Source of the DNA: Chlamydiota bacterium
Lineage (GTDB): Bacteria; Chlamydiota; Chlamydiia; Chlamydiales; JAAKFQ01
Direction: 5' to 3'
Length of the DNA stretch: 43,294 bases
NCBI GenBank assembly: GCA_011064725.1
Contig: JAAKFQ010000006.1
Span: 1-43,294, forward strand
In this document: piece after piece, positions 32,711-41,804 of the stretch
Numbering within the stretch: the first letter of the stretch is position 1
How the letters are laid out: each line of letters opens with the position of its first letter
The notes under the pieces: model-generated
The model's input: only the letters and a program-made list of their open reading frames with translations
What the model was told of the DNA's origin: nothing
Databases searched by the model: none
Translations under genes and position numbers: made by a program

Positions 32711-35281
32711 ATGAGTACAAAAATTGATCCAGACACACTCACCCCCATGATGAAACAGTGGTATGCATGCAAAAAGCAGGCTAAAGACGCTGTGCTCTTT
32801 TTTCGTATGGGAGATTTTTATGAAGCTTTTTACGAAGATGCCGAATTGACCTCCAAAGTGCTCGACTTGACCCTGACAAAAAGGCACAACATACCCATGT
32901 CTGGCGTGCCCCATCACAGTGTTGAGCCCTACATTGATCGGTTAGTCTCTAAGGGATATAAAGTGGCTATTGCAGAGCAGATGGAAGATCCCAAAATGGT
33001 TAAAGGAATTGTGAAAAGAAAAATCGTCAGAACGATTTCTCCCGGAACCCTTGTAGCTTCTAAACTCATCCAAGACAAAGATTACAACTACATATGCGCC
33101 ATTGTAGAAAACAAAAAAAGCTATGGCCTTGCTTTTATCGATTGCACCACCACAACCTTGCATATCATCTCGCTAGATAAACGCCCAGATCTTTTAAATG
33201 AGCTGTTTAAAATCCATCCGTCTGAAATTCTATGTACCAAAGCCTTTTTGAAGACCCATAGTGACATTTTCAATGAATTGAGACTCAACTATCCTGTGGC
33301 TGTCACCCACCCTCAAGAGTGGATGGAAAATTTTACATTCACAGAAACATTTTTGATGCAGCATTTTTGCGTTCATACCCTCGATGGCCTCGGATTTAAA
33401 GAATTGCCCCATTGCACTTTTGCCGCTTACATGGTGCTCAATTTTATCAAAGAGACACTCAATACCAACATTTCTCACATCAAAGATGTCAAACGCATTG
33501 AAATCGATGAGGTGATGAATTTAGATATTATCACGCAACGCAATCTAGAATTGATAGAAACACTCAGTCAAAATTCCAATGCCACACTCCTCGATCTTTT
33601 AGATCACACGCACACACCAATGGGAGCTCGGCTTTTAAAAGAATGGATCAAACGCCCGCTTCTCAATTTAGAAAAAATCCAAAGGCGCCAGCAAGGCACA
33701 GAAGAGCTCACAAAAAACACCATGAGTCTAAAACGCTTGCAAAAATATCTTCCTGCCATCCGTGATTTAGAACGTTTAATGATGAAAATCTCCTCTTCTT
33801 TTGCAAGTCCCAAAGATTTCGTCAGTCTTAAATATTCTTTGATGCAAATTCCTAAAGTTAAATATGCCGTCCAAGATTGCACCTCTTTTTTAATCACAGA
33901 ATGCGGCAAATCTTTTGAAGATACCACAACTTTAACACAATTTTTGGATGGGGCTATTTCCGACGATGCGCCTTATCGTATTTCTGATGGCGGCGTGATA
34001 AAAGATGGATACAGTGAAGAGTTAGATAAGTTGCGCCATCTCCATAAAACAAGCACTTCGTGGCTCACGCAATACCAGCAGCGCCTAAAAGAAGAGCTGA
34101 AGATCAAAACCCTCAAAGTGGGATACAATCGCGTCTTTGGCTATTTTATTGAAGTCTCCAGAGGTCAAAGCCATCTTATGCCTCAAGGTTTTTCAAAAAA
34201 ACAGACGCTTGTCAACCAAGAACGTTTTATTTCCGAGGAGCTCAAAATATTTGAGGAAAAAATCTTAAGCGCAGAAGAAAAAACGCAGCAATTAGAAACA
34301 CGTCTTTTTGAAGAGATTCGGCAAAAGGTAGCCAAACATTTTGATCTTGTGCTCGATATTTCCAAAGCTCTTGCCATTTTAGACGTTTTAGCCTCTTTTG
34401 CCCATTTGGCAATCAAAATGGACTATGTACGCCCAACAATAACTCAAACAACGCACATCGATGTGATAGAATCACGCCATCCTGTGATTGAAGCGGCTTT
34501 AATCGATGAGCCTTTTATTCCAAACGATTGCCATTTAGATGAAGAGTGCAAAATGCTGCTTTTGACAGGACCTAACATGGGCGGAAAATCCACCTATTTA
34601 AGGCAAATTGCGCATCTTTGCATCCTCGCACAAATGGGCGCCTTTGTTCCTGCAAAAGCTGCCACCCTTGGCCTTGTGGACAAAATTTTCACGCGTATTG
34701 GCGCCTCTGATGATTTGGCACGCAGACAATCGACGTTTATGGTCGAAATGGCCCAAACCGCCAATATTTTGAATAATGCGACAGAAAAATCGCTGATTAT
34801 ACTCGATGAAATTGGACGTGGCACTTCCACATTTGACGGCATTGCGATTGCGCAATCAGTGCTAGAATACTTATATTACAAAAAAAGAGCGCCAAAAACG
34901 CTGTTTGCCACGCACTTTTTTGAACTGACAAAGCTTGAAAAAGCGCTGCCAAAGTTAAAAAACTTTCACGTCGCGCTCTTAGAAGATGACACAGGCATCA
35001 CCTTTTTGCACAAAATCCAAGCGGGCGCTTGTGATAAAAGCTATGGAGTGCATGTGGCAAAACTCGCGGGCCTTCCTGAGGATGTCATCCACCAAGCCAA
35101 AGCCATTCTCAAATTGCTAGAACAAAAAAAAACACCCACCTTTCATGCACCACAAACGCTTTTTGAAACAAAAATTCCAAAAGAGCCCAAATGGATCCAA
35201 GAGCTTAAGACTTTGGATATTGAAAACATCACTCCTCTAGAAGCTCTGCAATTACTACATAAATTCAAAAAATTTCTATAA
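32711..35281 (+). CDS. mutS: DNA mismatch repair protein MutS
   Basis: Recognises mismatched bases. The 856-residue protein shows the mismatch-reading F-x-E motif (MGDFYEAFYEDA), the Walker A loop GPNMGGKSTY, DEIGRGTSTFDG and ATHFFELT with the ATPase His. The C-terminus ends in a dimerisation helix region (LEALQLLHKFKKFL). ATG at 32711 begins STKIDPDTLTPMMKQW, the standard N-terminus; 35 further in-frame codons upstream to 32606 are translated repeat copy F and are rejected. No good Shine-Dalgarno is present. Confidence 0.96.
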   Translation: MSTKIDPDTLTPMMKQWYACKKQAKDAVLFFRMGDFYEAFYEDAELTSKVLDLTLTKRHNIPMSGVPHHSVEPYIDRLVSKGYKVAIAEQMEDPKMVKGIVKRKIVRTISPGTLVASKLIQDKDYNYICAIVENKKSYGLAFIDCTTTTLHIISLDKRPDLLNELFKIHPSEILCTKAFLKTHSDIFNELRLNYPVAVTHPQEWMENFTFTETFLMQHFCVHTLDGLGFKELPHCTFAAYMVLNFIKETLNTNISHIKDVKRIEIDEVMNLDIITQRNLELIETLSQNSNATLLDLLDHTHTPMGARLLKEWIKRPLLNLEKIQRRQQGTEELTKNTMSLKRLQKYLPAIRDLERLMMKISSSFASPKDFVSLKYSLMQIPKVKYAVQDCTSFLITECGKSFEDTTTLTQFLDGAISDDAPYRISDGGVIKDGYSEELDKLRHLHKTSTSWLTQYQQRLKEELKIKTLKVGYNRVFGYFIEVSRGQSHLMPQGFSKKQTLVNQERFISEELKIFEEKILSAEEKTQQLETRLFEEIRQKVAKHFDLVLDISKALAILDVLASFAHLAIKMDYVRPTITQTTHIDVIESRHPVIEAALIDEPFIPNDCHLDEECKMLLLTGPNMGGKSTYLRQIAHLCILAQMGAFVPAKAATLGLVDKIFTRIGASDDLARRQSTFMVEMAQTANILNNATEKSLIILDEIGRGTSTFDGIAIAQSVLEYLYYKKRAPKTLFATHFFELTKLEKALPKLKNFHVALLEDDTGITFLHKIQAGACDKSYGVHVAKLAGLPEDVIHQAKAILKLLEQKKTPTFHAPQTLFETKIPKEPKWIQELKTLDIENITPLEALQLLHKFKKFL

Positions 35282-35337
35282 CAAAAAAAACGCGTGTCTG
35301 TTACACTTAGCTTATTTAAATCATAGGCACATGTTCA

Positions 35338-36360
35338 ATGAGTAGTGGTCCAGAATTATATTTTGTCTCTTTTAGGAAAATGGAGAAAGGATACTTTACT
35401 TCTTCTTGTAATTTGGGAAAAGCGCAATGGATAACAACAACTGATCCAGATAGTAATAGTTCACAAATCGATCCCCCAGACACAACAAATTGGGGACGTG
35501 TATTGGTTGTGATTCATGGATTCAATGTCAATGAAAACGGATTTGAAGAAGATTTTGATAACCTCGTTGGTCGAGTCAAGCAATTCCCTGCAGCTTCTCA
35601 ATACACCCACGTTGTTGGTATATTGTGGCCAGCAGAAGCACATCTTGTAAAATATGAAACTGCAAAAGAAAATGCGCAAACACTTGCAATGGATAATAGC
35701 ACGTATGAATTTAGAGCCACTTTGATAAAAATCTGTGAATGCAGTCAAAATAGAAGAAATGGCACTGTTGATGTCCTTGCCCATAGTCTTGGAAATTACC
35801 TTCTTTTCAAAGCGCTAAAAGAGCAGGTCGCTATTTCTTGTGTAATGCCCATTTCTTTCAGGTATATCTTTTCTTGTGCTGCTGCAGTCAATAATGATAG
35901 CGTAGAAGAAAATAAAGACAGTACCTCTATAATAGGAGAAAAAACTTACTATTCAGCTCTTCAAACACTTTGCACAAAAATTTTTGTTCTCTTTTCAAGA
36001 GAAGATAGTGTCCTTGAATTTGGATATCCTGTTGAAGAATGGCATTCAGCACTAGGTTATTCAGGTGCAAAAGATCCTCAAAACACTCCAAGTACATATA
36101 CTCAAATCGATTGTTCAGATTGTATTCATGGACATAGTGAATATTGGACATCTGAAGATGTTTATAAAATCCTTGCTAAACTGGTTGGACTTACACATTT
36201 GCCCTCTAAAAAAACATTTACAGCACAACAGATTTTGAATCGTCCAGCAAGAGGGCAGCCCTACTCTTTATGGAAACCTTTGATCGTTGTGTTTGCAATC
36301 CTGGCACTTTTTGGCTTTTTGTATACGCGCGCAACTTCAAAGTTTGACAACAGAGCCTAA
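35338..36360 (+). CDS. Tail-anchored alpha/beta hydrolase, DUF900-like
   Basis: A 340-residue protein. VLVVIHGFNVN (about 55-65) supplies the oxyanion loop and VDVLAHSLGNYLL the nucleophile elbow with Ser150. Candidate catalytic Asp is D223 (SREDSVL), and catalytic His lies in IHGHSEYW (264 or 266). This order and the HGFN and AHS(L/M)GN motifs match DUF900-type esterase/lipase-like proteins. The C-terminus has one strong membrane helix (about 312-330) followed by a ten-residue basic tail, so the enzyme would be held on a membrane facing the cytoplasm. No signal peptide. ATG at 35338, 57 bases after mutS. Substrate unknown. Confidence 0.75.
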   Translation: MSSGPELYFVSFRKMEKGYFTSSCNLGKAQWITTTDPDSNSSQIDPPDTTNWGRVLVVIHGFNVNENGFEEDFDNLVGRVKQFPAASQYTHVVGILWPAEAHLVKYETAKENAQTLAMDNSTYEFRATLIKICECSQNRRNGTVDVLAHSLGNYLLFKALKEQVAISCVMPISFRYIFSCAAAVNNDSVEENKDSTSIIGEKTYYSALQTLCTKIFVLFSREDSVLEFGYPVEEWHSALGYSGAKDPQNTPSTYTQIDCSDCIHGHSEYWTSEDVYKILAKLVGLTHLPSKKTFTAQQILNRPARGQPYSLWKPLIVVFAILALFGFLYTRATSKFDNRA

Positions 36361-36403
36361 AAAGAGTTAATATGCCTATATTTAAAGCAACAATTGTTGA
36401 CCA

Positions 36404-37342
36404 TTGTTAAAACTAATTCTAAAACGTTTCTGTTTTCTTCTTTTAGCTCTTTTTTTAACCATTACGACCACTTTTTTTTTAATGAAGGCGATTCCAGGAG
36501 ATCCTTTTCGCACATCTAAAAATACGCCTAAAGAGATCATTGATGCAATGAAAGCGCATTATGGACTCAACGATCCTATTTTAGTGCAATATGTGCGCTA
36601 TTTAAAAAAAATTGTCACCTTTGATTTGGGGCCTTCTTTTAAATATAAAGCTAGGACTGTCAATGATATGATCAAGGCCGGATTTCCCAAATCTCTTGTT
36701 TTAGCGATGGAAGCTTTAACCTTGTCCCTTTGCTTTGGGATTCTGTTTGGAACCATTTCAGCTTTGAAAAAAAATCAATGGCAAGATCGGTTTATCATGG
36801 TTTTAGCAGCACTTTTTATTTCTATGCCAAGCTTTATTTTGGCAAGTTTTTTGCAATACATTTTTGCCATGAAATTGGGATGGTTTCCCATTGCTCGTTG
36901 GGGGAGCTTTGCGCATTCTGTATTACCTGCAATCTCTCTTGCGGCCATGTCGACATTTTTCATTGCCCGTTTAGTTAAATCCAATATTTCATCACTGATG
37001 AAAGAAGACTTTATCACCTTAGCAAAAGCAAAAGGGCTTAGTGAGTGGCGCATTTTAATCTACCATCTTCTGCCCAATGCCATTTTACCTGTCATTGCTT
37101 ATTTGGGTTTTGATTTTGGCTTGATTTTGACAGGCAGTTTCATCATTGAAAAAATCTTTGGTATTCCGGGTCTTGGTAATGCTCTTGTGATGGCAATTAC
37201 AAATCGAGACTATACGGTGATTATGGGAATGACGGTTTTTTATAGCGTCCTATTTTTGCTCTCGATTTTTATCTCCGATCTTTTAACAATGCTCTTAGAT
37301 CCTAAACTTAAAGAGGAAAATATTGGAACAAGACCTATATAA
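36404..37342 (+). CDS. oppB: Oligopeptide/dipeptide ABC transporter permease OppB-like
   Basis: One of two membrane channel subunits of a peptide importer. The 312-residue protein has an N-terminal helix then MKAIPGDPF, a hallmark of the DppB/OppB family, about six membrane helices, and the EAA loop for the ATPase contact (EDFITLAKAKGLSEWRILIYHLLPNA). No ATG is available before the first helix; TTG at 36404 follows an in-frame stop closely and gives the normal family N-terminus. It overlaps oppC by 20 bases. Confidence 0.92.
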   Translation: MLKLILKRFCFLLLALFLTITTTFFLMKAIPGDPFRTSKNTPKEIIDAMKAHYGLNDPILVQYVRYLKKIVTFDLGPSFKYKARTVNDMIKAGFPKSLVLAMEALTLSLCFGILFGTISALKKNQWQDRFIMVLAALFISMPSFILASFLQYIFAMKLGWFPIARWGSFAHSVLPAISLAAMSTFFIARLVKSNISSLMKEDFITLAKAKGLSEWRILIYHLLPNAILPVIAYLGFDFGLILTGSFIIEKIFGIPGLGNALVMAITNRDYTVIMGMTVFYSVLFLLSIFISDLLTMLLDPKLKEENIGTRPI

Positions 37343-38219
37343 ACCCTACATTTATGCTGCCAAAGAAGAACACATAGGTAAGCCCTTTTCCTACCTCAAA
37401 CATGTACTTTCCCAATTTAGACAAAGTAAACAGGCAGTATTTTGTTTGAGCATTTTGGGATTTTTATTTCTATTATCCATTTTAGGCCCTTGGATTTCTC
37501 CCTATACGTACTATGGTATTTCGCTTGAAAGTAGAAATTTATCGCCTTGTTTATCCCATTTTTTAGGTACGGATGATCTTGGCAGGGATTTACTCACACG
37601 GCTTTGTTTAGGCATCCGCATTTCTTTATTTGTAGGCGTTGCAGCAGCACTCATTGATTTAGTGATCGGCGTTTGGTATGGAATGATTGCAGCATTTCTT
37701 GGTAAACAGTTTGATCAATGGATGATGCGTTTTTGCGATATTTTAGACACGATTCCTTTTTTCCTTATTGTGATTTCTTTGATGGTAGTCATAGGCCCTG
37801 GACTCTCAACCATTATTCTTGCGATGTGTTTAACCTCATGGATCCCTATGGCACGCATTGTCCGCACACAAATTTTAGCCACAAAATCCAAAGAATATGT
37901 GCATGCTGCACAAACGCTCGGTGCTGGATTTTTTAGAATTCTTGTGCGCTATTTGTTTCCTTCTGCTATCTCACCAATGATTGTGACAATGACACTGACC
38001 ATTCCTACCGCTATTTTTACAGAAGCGATTTTAAGTTTTTTAGGCCTTGGTGTGCAAATTCCTATTGCATCTCTAGGAACGCTTGCCAGTGATGGTTTGA
38101 GTTCTTTGCGTTATTATCCGTGGAGGCTCTTTTTCCCAGCGGGAATGATTTGTTTGATCATTTTTGCTTTTAACCAAATTGCAGATGCCTTAAAAGATGC
38201 TTTAGACCCCAAAACATAG
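37323..38219 (+). CDS. oppC: Oligopeptide/dipeptide ABC transporter permease OppC-like
   Basis: The second permease, 298 residues. It has the family N-terminal cytoplasmic stretch, a first helix (ILGFLFLLSILGPWI), HFLGTDDLGRDLLTRL typical of DppC/OppC, and the EAA loop EYVHAAQTLGAGFFRILVRYLFPSA. TTG at 37323 is the start: AGAGGA lies six bases upstream and no ATG is suitably placed. The stop TAG is immediately followed by the oppD ATG. Confidence 0.92.
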   Translation: MEQDLYKPYIYAAKEEHIGKPFSYLKHVLSQFRQSKQAVFCLSILGFLFLLSILGPWISPYTYYGISLESRNLSPCLSHFLGTDDLGRDLLTRLCLGIRISLFVGVAAALIDLVIGVWYGMIAAFLGKQFDQWMMRFCDILDTIPFFLIVISLMVVIGPGLSTIILAMCLTSWIPMARIVRTQILATKSKEYVHAAQTLGAGFFRILVRYLFPSAISPMIVTMTLTIPTAIFTEAILSFLGLGVQIPIASLGTLASDGLSSLRYYPWRLFFPAGMICLIIFAFNQIADALKDALDPKT

Positions 38220-39245
38220 ATGAACAAAAAAGTCTTAGATATTGAAAACTTGCACATCACATACCACTCTAAGGATGAGGATGTCAAAGCTGTTTCTGGA
38301 GTGGATTTATGCGTTTTTGAAAACGAAAACGTGGCTTTAATTGGTGAATCAGGCTCTGGAAAAACAGCACTTGCAAAAGCCATTTTAAAACTCCAAACCC
38401 CTCCTTATTGCACGATTGATCAAGGATGTGTGCGTTTTTTAGGTGAAGATCTTTTGCCCTTAAGCGAGAAAAAAATGCAATCGGTTCGAGGCTCTTTTAT
38501 CTCCATGATCTTGCAAGATCCCATGACAGCTCTAAATCCTGTACTAAAAGTTTCCACGCAGATGACAGAAATGCTCTTAGCACATAAAAACATCTCTAAA
38601 AAACACGCCAAAAAAAAAGTGCTAGAAATGCTCCATCTTGTCGATATTGACCAACCAGAAAAACGTTTGGATCAATATCCTCATCAATTAAGCGGTGGGA
38701 TTTGTCAACGTGTTTTGATTGCCATGAGTCTTTTAAACGAGCCTCAGCTTGTCATTGCTGATGAACTCACAACAGCTTTAGATGCTACAACAAAAGCCAA
38801 ATTGACGCATATGCTAAAAAAGCTCCAAGCGCATTTTAATTTTAGTATGCTAATGATTTCACATGATTTGGGCTTTGTGTCTGGCATTTGTGACCGCATT
38901 TATGTGATGTATGATGGCAAAATATGTGAAATGGGGCAAACAGATACGATTTTCTACGATCCCAAGCACCCCTACACAAAAGCGCTTTTAGACTCGCTTC
39001 CAAAAGAGATGCTTGGCGGACATTTAAAACCCATCAAAGGACAAGCAAATATAAAGAATAACTATGCATGTGCTTTTTGTCCGCGCTGTGATTTTGCCAT
39101 GCAGGTTTGTAAAAATAAAAAGCCTTTTTGTTTAGAACAAAACGAGCATTCGACATTTTGTCATATGTATGATCCTTTAGCAAAAGAACAACTACAAAAA
39201 TTTAACAAAATCAAAGACGATGAAAATGCCCTTATTACAAGTTAA
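38220..39245 (+). CDS. oppD: Oligopeptide ABC transporter ATP-binding protein OppD-like
   Basis: An ATPase of 341 residues driving peptide import. It has Walker A GESGSGKTALAK, Q-loop LQDPMTALNP, signature LSGGICQRV, Walker B VIADELTTALD (family ADEPTTALD, so Pro is replaced by Leu) and switch His in MISHDLG. The C-terminal peptide-transporter extension keeps a cysteine cluster (CAFCPRCDFAMQVC) that in homologues can bind an iron-sulfur cluster. It overlaps oppF by 26 bases. Confidence 0.94.
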   Translation: MNKKVLDIENLHITYHSKDEDVKAVSGVDLCVFENENVALIGESGSGKTALAKAILKLQTPPYCTIDQGCVRFLGEDLLPLSEKKMQSVRGSFISMILQDPMTALNPVLKVSTQMTEMLLAHKNISKKHAKKKVLEMLHLVDIDQPEKRLDQYPHQLSGGICQRVLIAMSLLNEPQLVIADELTTALDATTKAKLTHMLKKLQAHFNFSMLMISHDLGFVSGICDRIYVMYDGKICEMGQTDTIFYDPKHPYTKALLDSLPKEMLGGHLKPIKGQANIKNNYACAFCPRCDFAMQVCKNKKPFCLEQNEHSTFCHMYDPLAKEQLQKFNKIKDDENALITS

Positions 39246-40110
39246 AAACCTATTCAAAACGTTTTATCACGCTAGAAGCAAAATAGAGGCTGTCAAAGAC
39301 ATCTCTTTTTCTATTCAAAAAGGTTCCACTCTTGCTCTCATTGGAGAATCGGGCTCTGGTAAATCGACCATTGCCAGACTTTTAATGCGCCTCATTCAGC
39401 CAGATGCAGGAAGTGCTCTTTTTGAAGGGCAAGATATCTTCAAAATGCACAAACAAGAACTGTTTCATTTTAGAAGAGATATGCAAATGATCTTCCAAAA
39501 TCCTTTTTCTTCACTCAATCCTTTCATGACAGTGGGACAACTTTTAAAAGAGCCTTTTGATATTCATCAAACCCTTCCTAAAGAAAAAATTCCTTTAGAA
39601 ATTGCTCAACTTTTAGATTACGTTGCCCTTCCCAAAAACATTTTAAATCGTTACGCGCACGAATTCTCAGGAGGTCAGCGCCAAAGAATCGGCATTGCAA
39701 GAGCTTTGAGTTTGCGTCCAAAATGCATCATTTGTGATGAGCCCATCTCCTCCCTAGACGTTTCTATCGGCGCTCAAATCTTAAATCTTTTAAAACGCTT
39801 GCAAGAAGAGCTCAATTTGACCTATCTTTTCATTGCGCATGACTTAAATATGATCAAATACATTGCCACTCATGTCGCTGTGATGTTCAAGGGTCAAATT
39901 GTAGAAATTGCCCCTGTACAAGAGCTTTTTAGAGAGCCTCTCCATCCCTACACGCAAGCCCTACTACAGGCGTCGCCCATTGCAGATCCTAAAATCCAGC
40001 GAGAAAACTTGAACAAAATTGACCTTCAAGCACTCGAAGCAATCGCAAATTTCACCTTTGGCCCTTTGGAAAAAATCAATGAAGAGCATTTTGTCGCAAA
40101 GCAGACGTAG
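39220..40110 (+). CDS. oppF: Oligopeptide ABC transporter ATP-binding protein OppF-like, short C-terminus
   Basis: The partner ATPase of OppD. The 296-residue protein has Walker A GESGSGKSTIAR, Q-loop FQNPFSSLNP, signature FSGGQRQRI, Walker B IICDEPISSLDVS and His in FIAHDL. OppF proteins usually continue with a Cys-rich C-terminal extension ending near a GHxVACH motif; here only EEHFVAKQT remains and the cysteines are gone. The last codons and TAG stop fall in a fragment of the 163-bp repeat (GACGTAGATTGCTCCTTGCA). No oppA substrate-binding gene is in this operon. Confidence 0.93.
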   Translation: MKMPLLQVKNLFKTFYHARSKIEAVKDISFSIQKGSTLALIGESGSGKSTIARLLMRLIQPDAGSALFEGQDIFKMHKQELFHFRRDMQMIFQNPFSSLNPFMTVGQLLKEPFDIHQTLPKEKIPLEIAQLLDYVALPKNILNRYAHEFSGGQRQRIGIARALSLRPKCIICDEPISSLDVSIGAQILNLLKRLQEELNLTYLFIAHDLNMIKYIATHVAVMFKGQIVEIAPVQELFREPLHPYTQALLQASPIADPKIQRENLNKIDLQALEAIANFTFGPLEKINEEHFVAKQT

Positions 40111-40311
40111 ATTGCTCCTTGCAGCCCCCGACAATCCTCTTGGGATTCAGGCTACGAAAGCAAGGATTGGGGGTTTTGAAGAAATTCCGTTTAGAAAAGC
40201 TGCGAAAGGAGGAAGATACGAGAATTACGATGAAGTCCAACTCAATGGGAGTTGGATGAAGAGTAATACGACGTAGATTGCTCCTTGTAGCCTTCTATAA
40301 ACGGAAGTTAT
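40104..40311 (+). repeat. 163-bp repeat family, composite damaged copy G
   Basis: A short fragment (40104-40128, GACGTAGATTGCTCCTTGCA) overlaps the oppF end. After a separate hairpin, a longer copy (40181-40311) begins at GAAATTCCGTTTAG and holds AAGATACGAG, the hairpin TCCAACTC-AATGG-GAGTTGGA and GACGTAGATTGCTCCTTGTAG, ending ACGGAAGTTATTC. Both outer inverted ends are missing. This 303-base gap also holds two terminator-like hairpins. Confidence 0.8.
40125..40177 (+). terminator. Hairpin after oppF
   Basis: CCCCC...CAATCCT (40125-40138) pairs with AGGATTGGGGG (40163-40173), followed by TTTT. The loop is 24 bases with its own small stem. It is a plausible terminator of the opp operon. Confidence 0.5.
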
Positions 40312-40327
40312 TCTAAAACCCCAATCC

Positions 40328-40358
40328 AAAAAAAAAGGGAAAGCTTGTGCTTCCCCCC
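40328..40358 (-). terminator. Intrinsic terminator for the 40414 gene
   Basis: On the minus strand GGGAAGC-ACAA-GCTTTCCC forms a strong stem directly followed by nine T residues, a textbook rho-independent terminator, 56 bases past the stop of the 40414-41688 gene. Confidence 0.85.
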
Positions 40359-40413
40359 ATATGGATCAATTGATGACATTTTTTTTATAGGTCGCCATCT
40401 TCACCCAAAGCTT

Positions 40414-41688
40414 TTACACAAACTGCAAGCGTGTTGCCCCCCACCAATGAAATTCTGGTTTTTTGACATCAGTAATACGATCATCAAAATTGTGTATTTC
40501 TCTGCTCTTTTCTTCTTTAAGCGCTTTGTAATAATTTTTGCCCCAATTTTTTATAGAATAATTATGTTCAATTTGCTCAACAGCTTCCCTTTCTTCACTT
40601 CTCTTAGCCAGCATTTCTAATGCTATGAGTAAAGGAATAAACCCAAAAGGAATTCCCAATAAAATGGTAAGACCGATGAAGACGACTGCTAGAACTGTTG
40701 CGATATTGTATGCTTTTACATGTTCTGCAATAGCATCTATGTCATCAGAAGGATTAGAAGGCAAAACTTCAACTTTACGATCTTCCCAAATAGATGTCTG
40801 TGGTTCAAATTTTGGTGAAGATGTGACATCCGGCATTGGAGGCAATCCCATTGCTTGGCATCTTGCCTGCGCTTGGCTCGCTGCTTCAGCACTCTCATAT
40901 AAAGGAAACCTTGTGTCTCTTGGAACTCCAGATTCAAAAAGCTCAGACGCCTCTTGCATACGTCTATCAAAATCTGCTTGCCGTTGTTCTTTTTTAAGCT
41001 CCTTTTGACGCTCTTGCTCTGCTTTTCTTTCAGCCGCTTCTTTTATAGCTCCTTCTCTTTCTATTTTTGCTTGTCTTGCAGATACTACTTTTTCTACTTC
41101 TCCAGATATTAATTGTGTGATTCTATTAGTATCTAAAGATGAACTTCTGGCTTTTCTTTTTTCATCAGACGCCCGTAAATAGACTCTATTAGCTATTTGA
41201 CTAATCAAGATTTTATGATCTTGTTCAGGAAGTTTTCCCTCACGGACTGCTTGTTCTACTTTTTCTTCAACTTCTTCCCTTACCTTCTCTATTTTTCCTA
41301 AAATTCCCTGCAAAGCACTCTGGTCAAAAGTGGGTTTTGAAGAGATGGATTTTGAAGACGTTGATGTAACCAGTGGCGTAGATCCTGCAAATGCTTGAGA
41401 TGAAGACTTGACTTCTGTCATCTCCTCTCCCCATTTGGATGTTCTTTGAATGTGAGCTTTTTCTTTTGCTACTTTAGCTCCTGCTCGTTTAGCTTCTTTC
41501 TGCGCTTTAACTTCTGTTTTTTTTGCTTTTTCCTCTTGCTTAGCTCGTTGAGACCCTTCCAAAATAAACATAATAGCCTTAGCTTCAAGCACATCTCCTT
41601 TTTTAGCTGCCTTTTTTGCTGCTTTTGAAAGTCCATGCTCTAATTTGGTATCTACAATATGACTAACAACCCCACTAATAAACCCCAT
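40414..41688 (-). CDS. Coiled-coil protein with C-terminal bilobed membrane hairpin, effector-like
   Basis: The 424-residue protein has an Ala/Lys/Glu-rich helical first half (KAAKKAAKKGDVLEAKAIM, then long QEEKAKK/KEAKRAGAK runs), a Ser/Thr-rich stretch (about 92-115), another coiled coil (about 130-270), a Pro-rich segment and a two-lobed hydrophobic stretch at about 326-357 (AYNIATVLAVVFIGL, then GFIPLLIALEML). A 67-residue charged tail follows. Two-lobed hydrophobic hairpins are typical of chlamydial inclusion-membrane proteins, but low complexity makes chance similarity easy. ATG at 41688 with GGAG seven bases upstream. I do not recognise a family. Confidence 0.8.
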   Translation of the reverse strand: MGFISGVVSHIVDTKLEHGLSKAAKKAAKKGDVLEAKAIMFILEGSQRAKQEEKAKKTEVKAQKEAKRAGAKVAKEKAHIQRTSKWGEEMTEVKSSSQAFAGSTPLVTSTSSKSISSKPTFDQSALQGILGKIEKVREEVEEKVEQAVREGKLPEQDHKILISQIANRVYLRASDEKRKARSSSLDTNRITQLISGEVEKVVSARQAKIEREGAIKEAAERKAEQERQKELKKEQRQADFDRRMQEASELFESGVPRDTRFPLYESAEAASQAQARCQAMGLPPMPDVTSSPKFEPQTSIWEDRKVEVLPSNPSDDIDAIAEHVKAYNIATVLAVVFIGLTILLGIPFGFIPLLIALEMLAKRSEEREAVEQIEHNYSIKNWGKNYYKALKEEKSREIHNFDDRITDVKKPEFHWWGATRLQFV

Positions 41689-41722
41689 AATATTACTCCA
41701 TTTTTATAAAAATTATACTACT

Positions 41723-41751
41723 ATTATACCATATTATAATTTTAATTTGAA
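41723..41751 (-). promoter_or_regulatory. Promoter for the 40414 gene
   Basis: On the minus strand TTCAAA (41751-41746) and perfect TATAAT (41728-41723) are 17 bases apart, about 35 bases before the ATG. The leader shares the string AAATGGAGTA with that of the 28063 gene. Confidence 0.55.
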
Positions 41752-41804
41752 TTTTAAATTAAAGAAAAAACTTAAAACACAAGTCTTTGATTATAAGGTG
41801 GATG

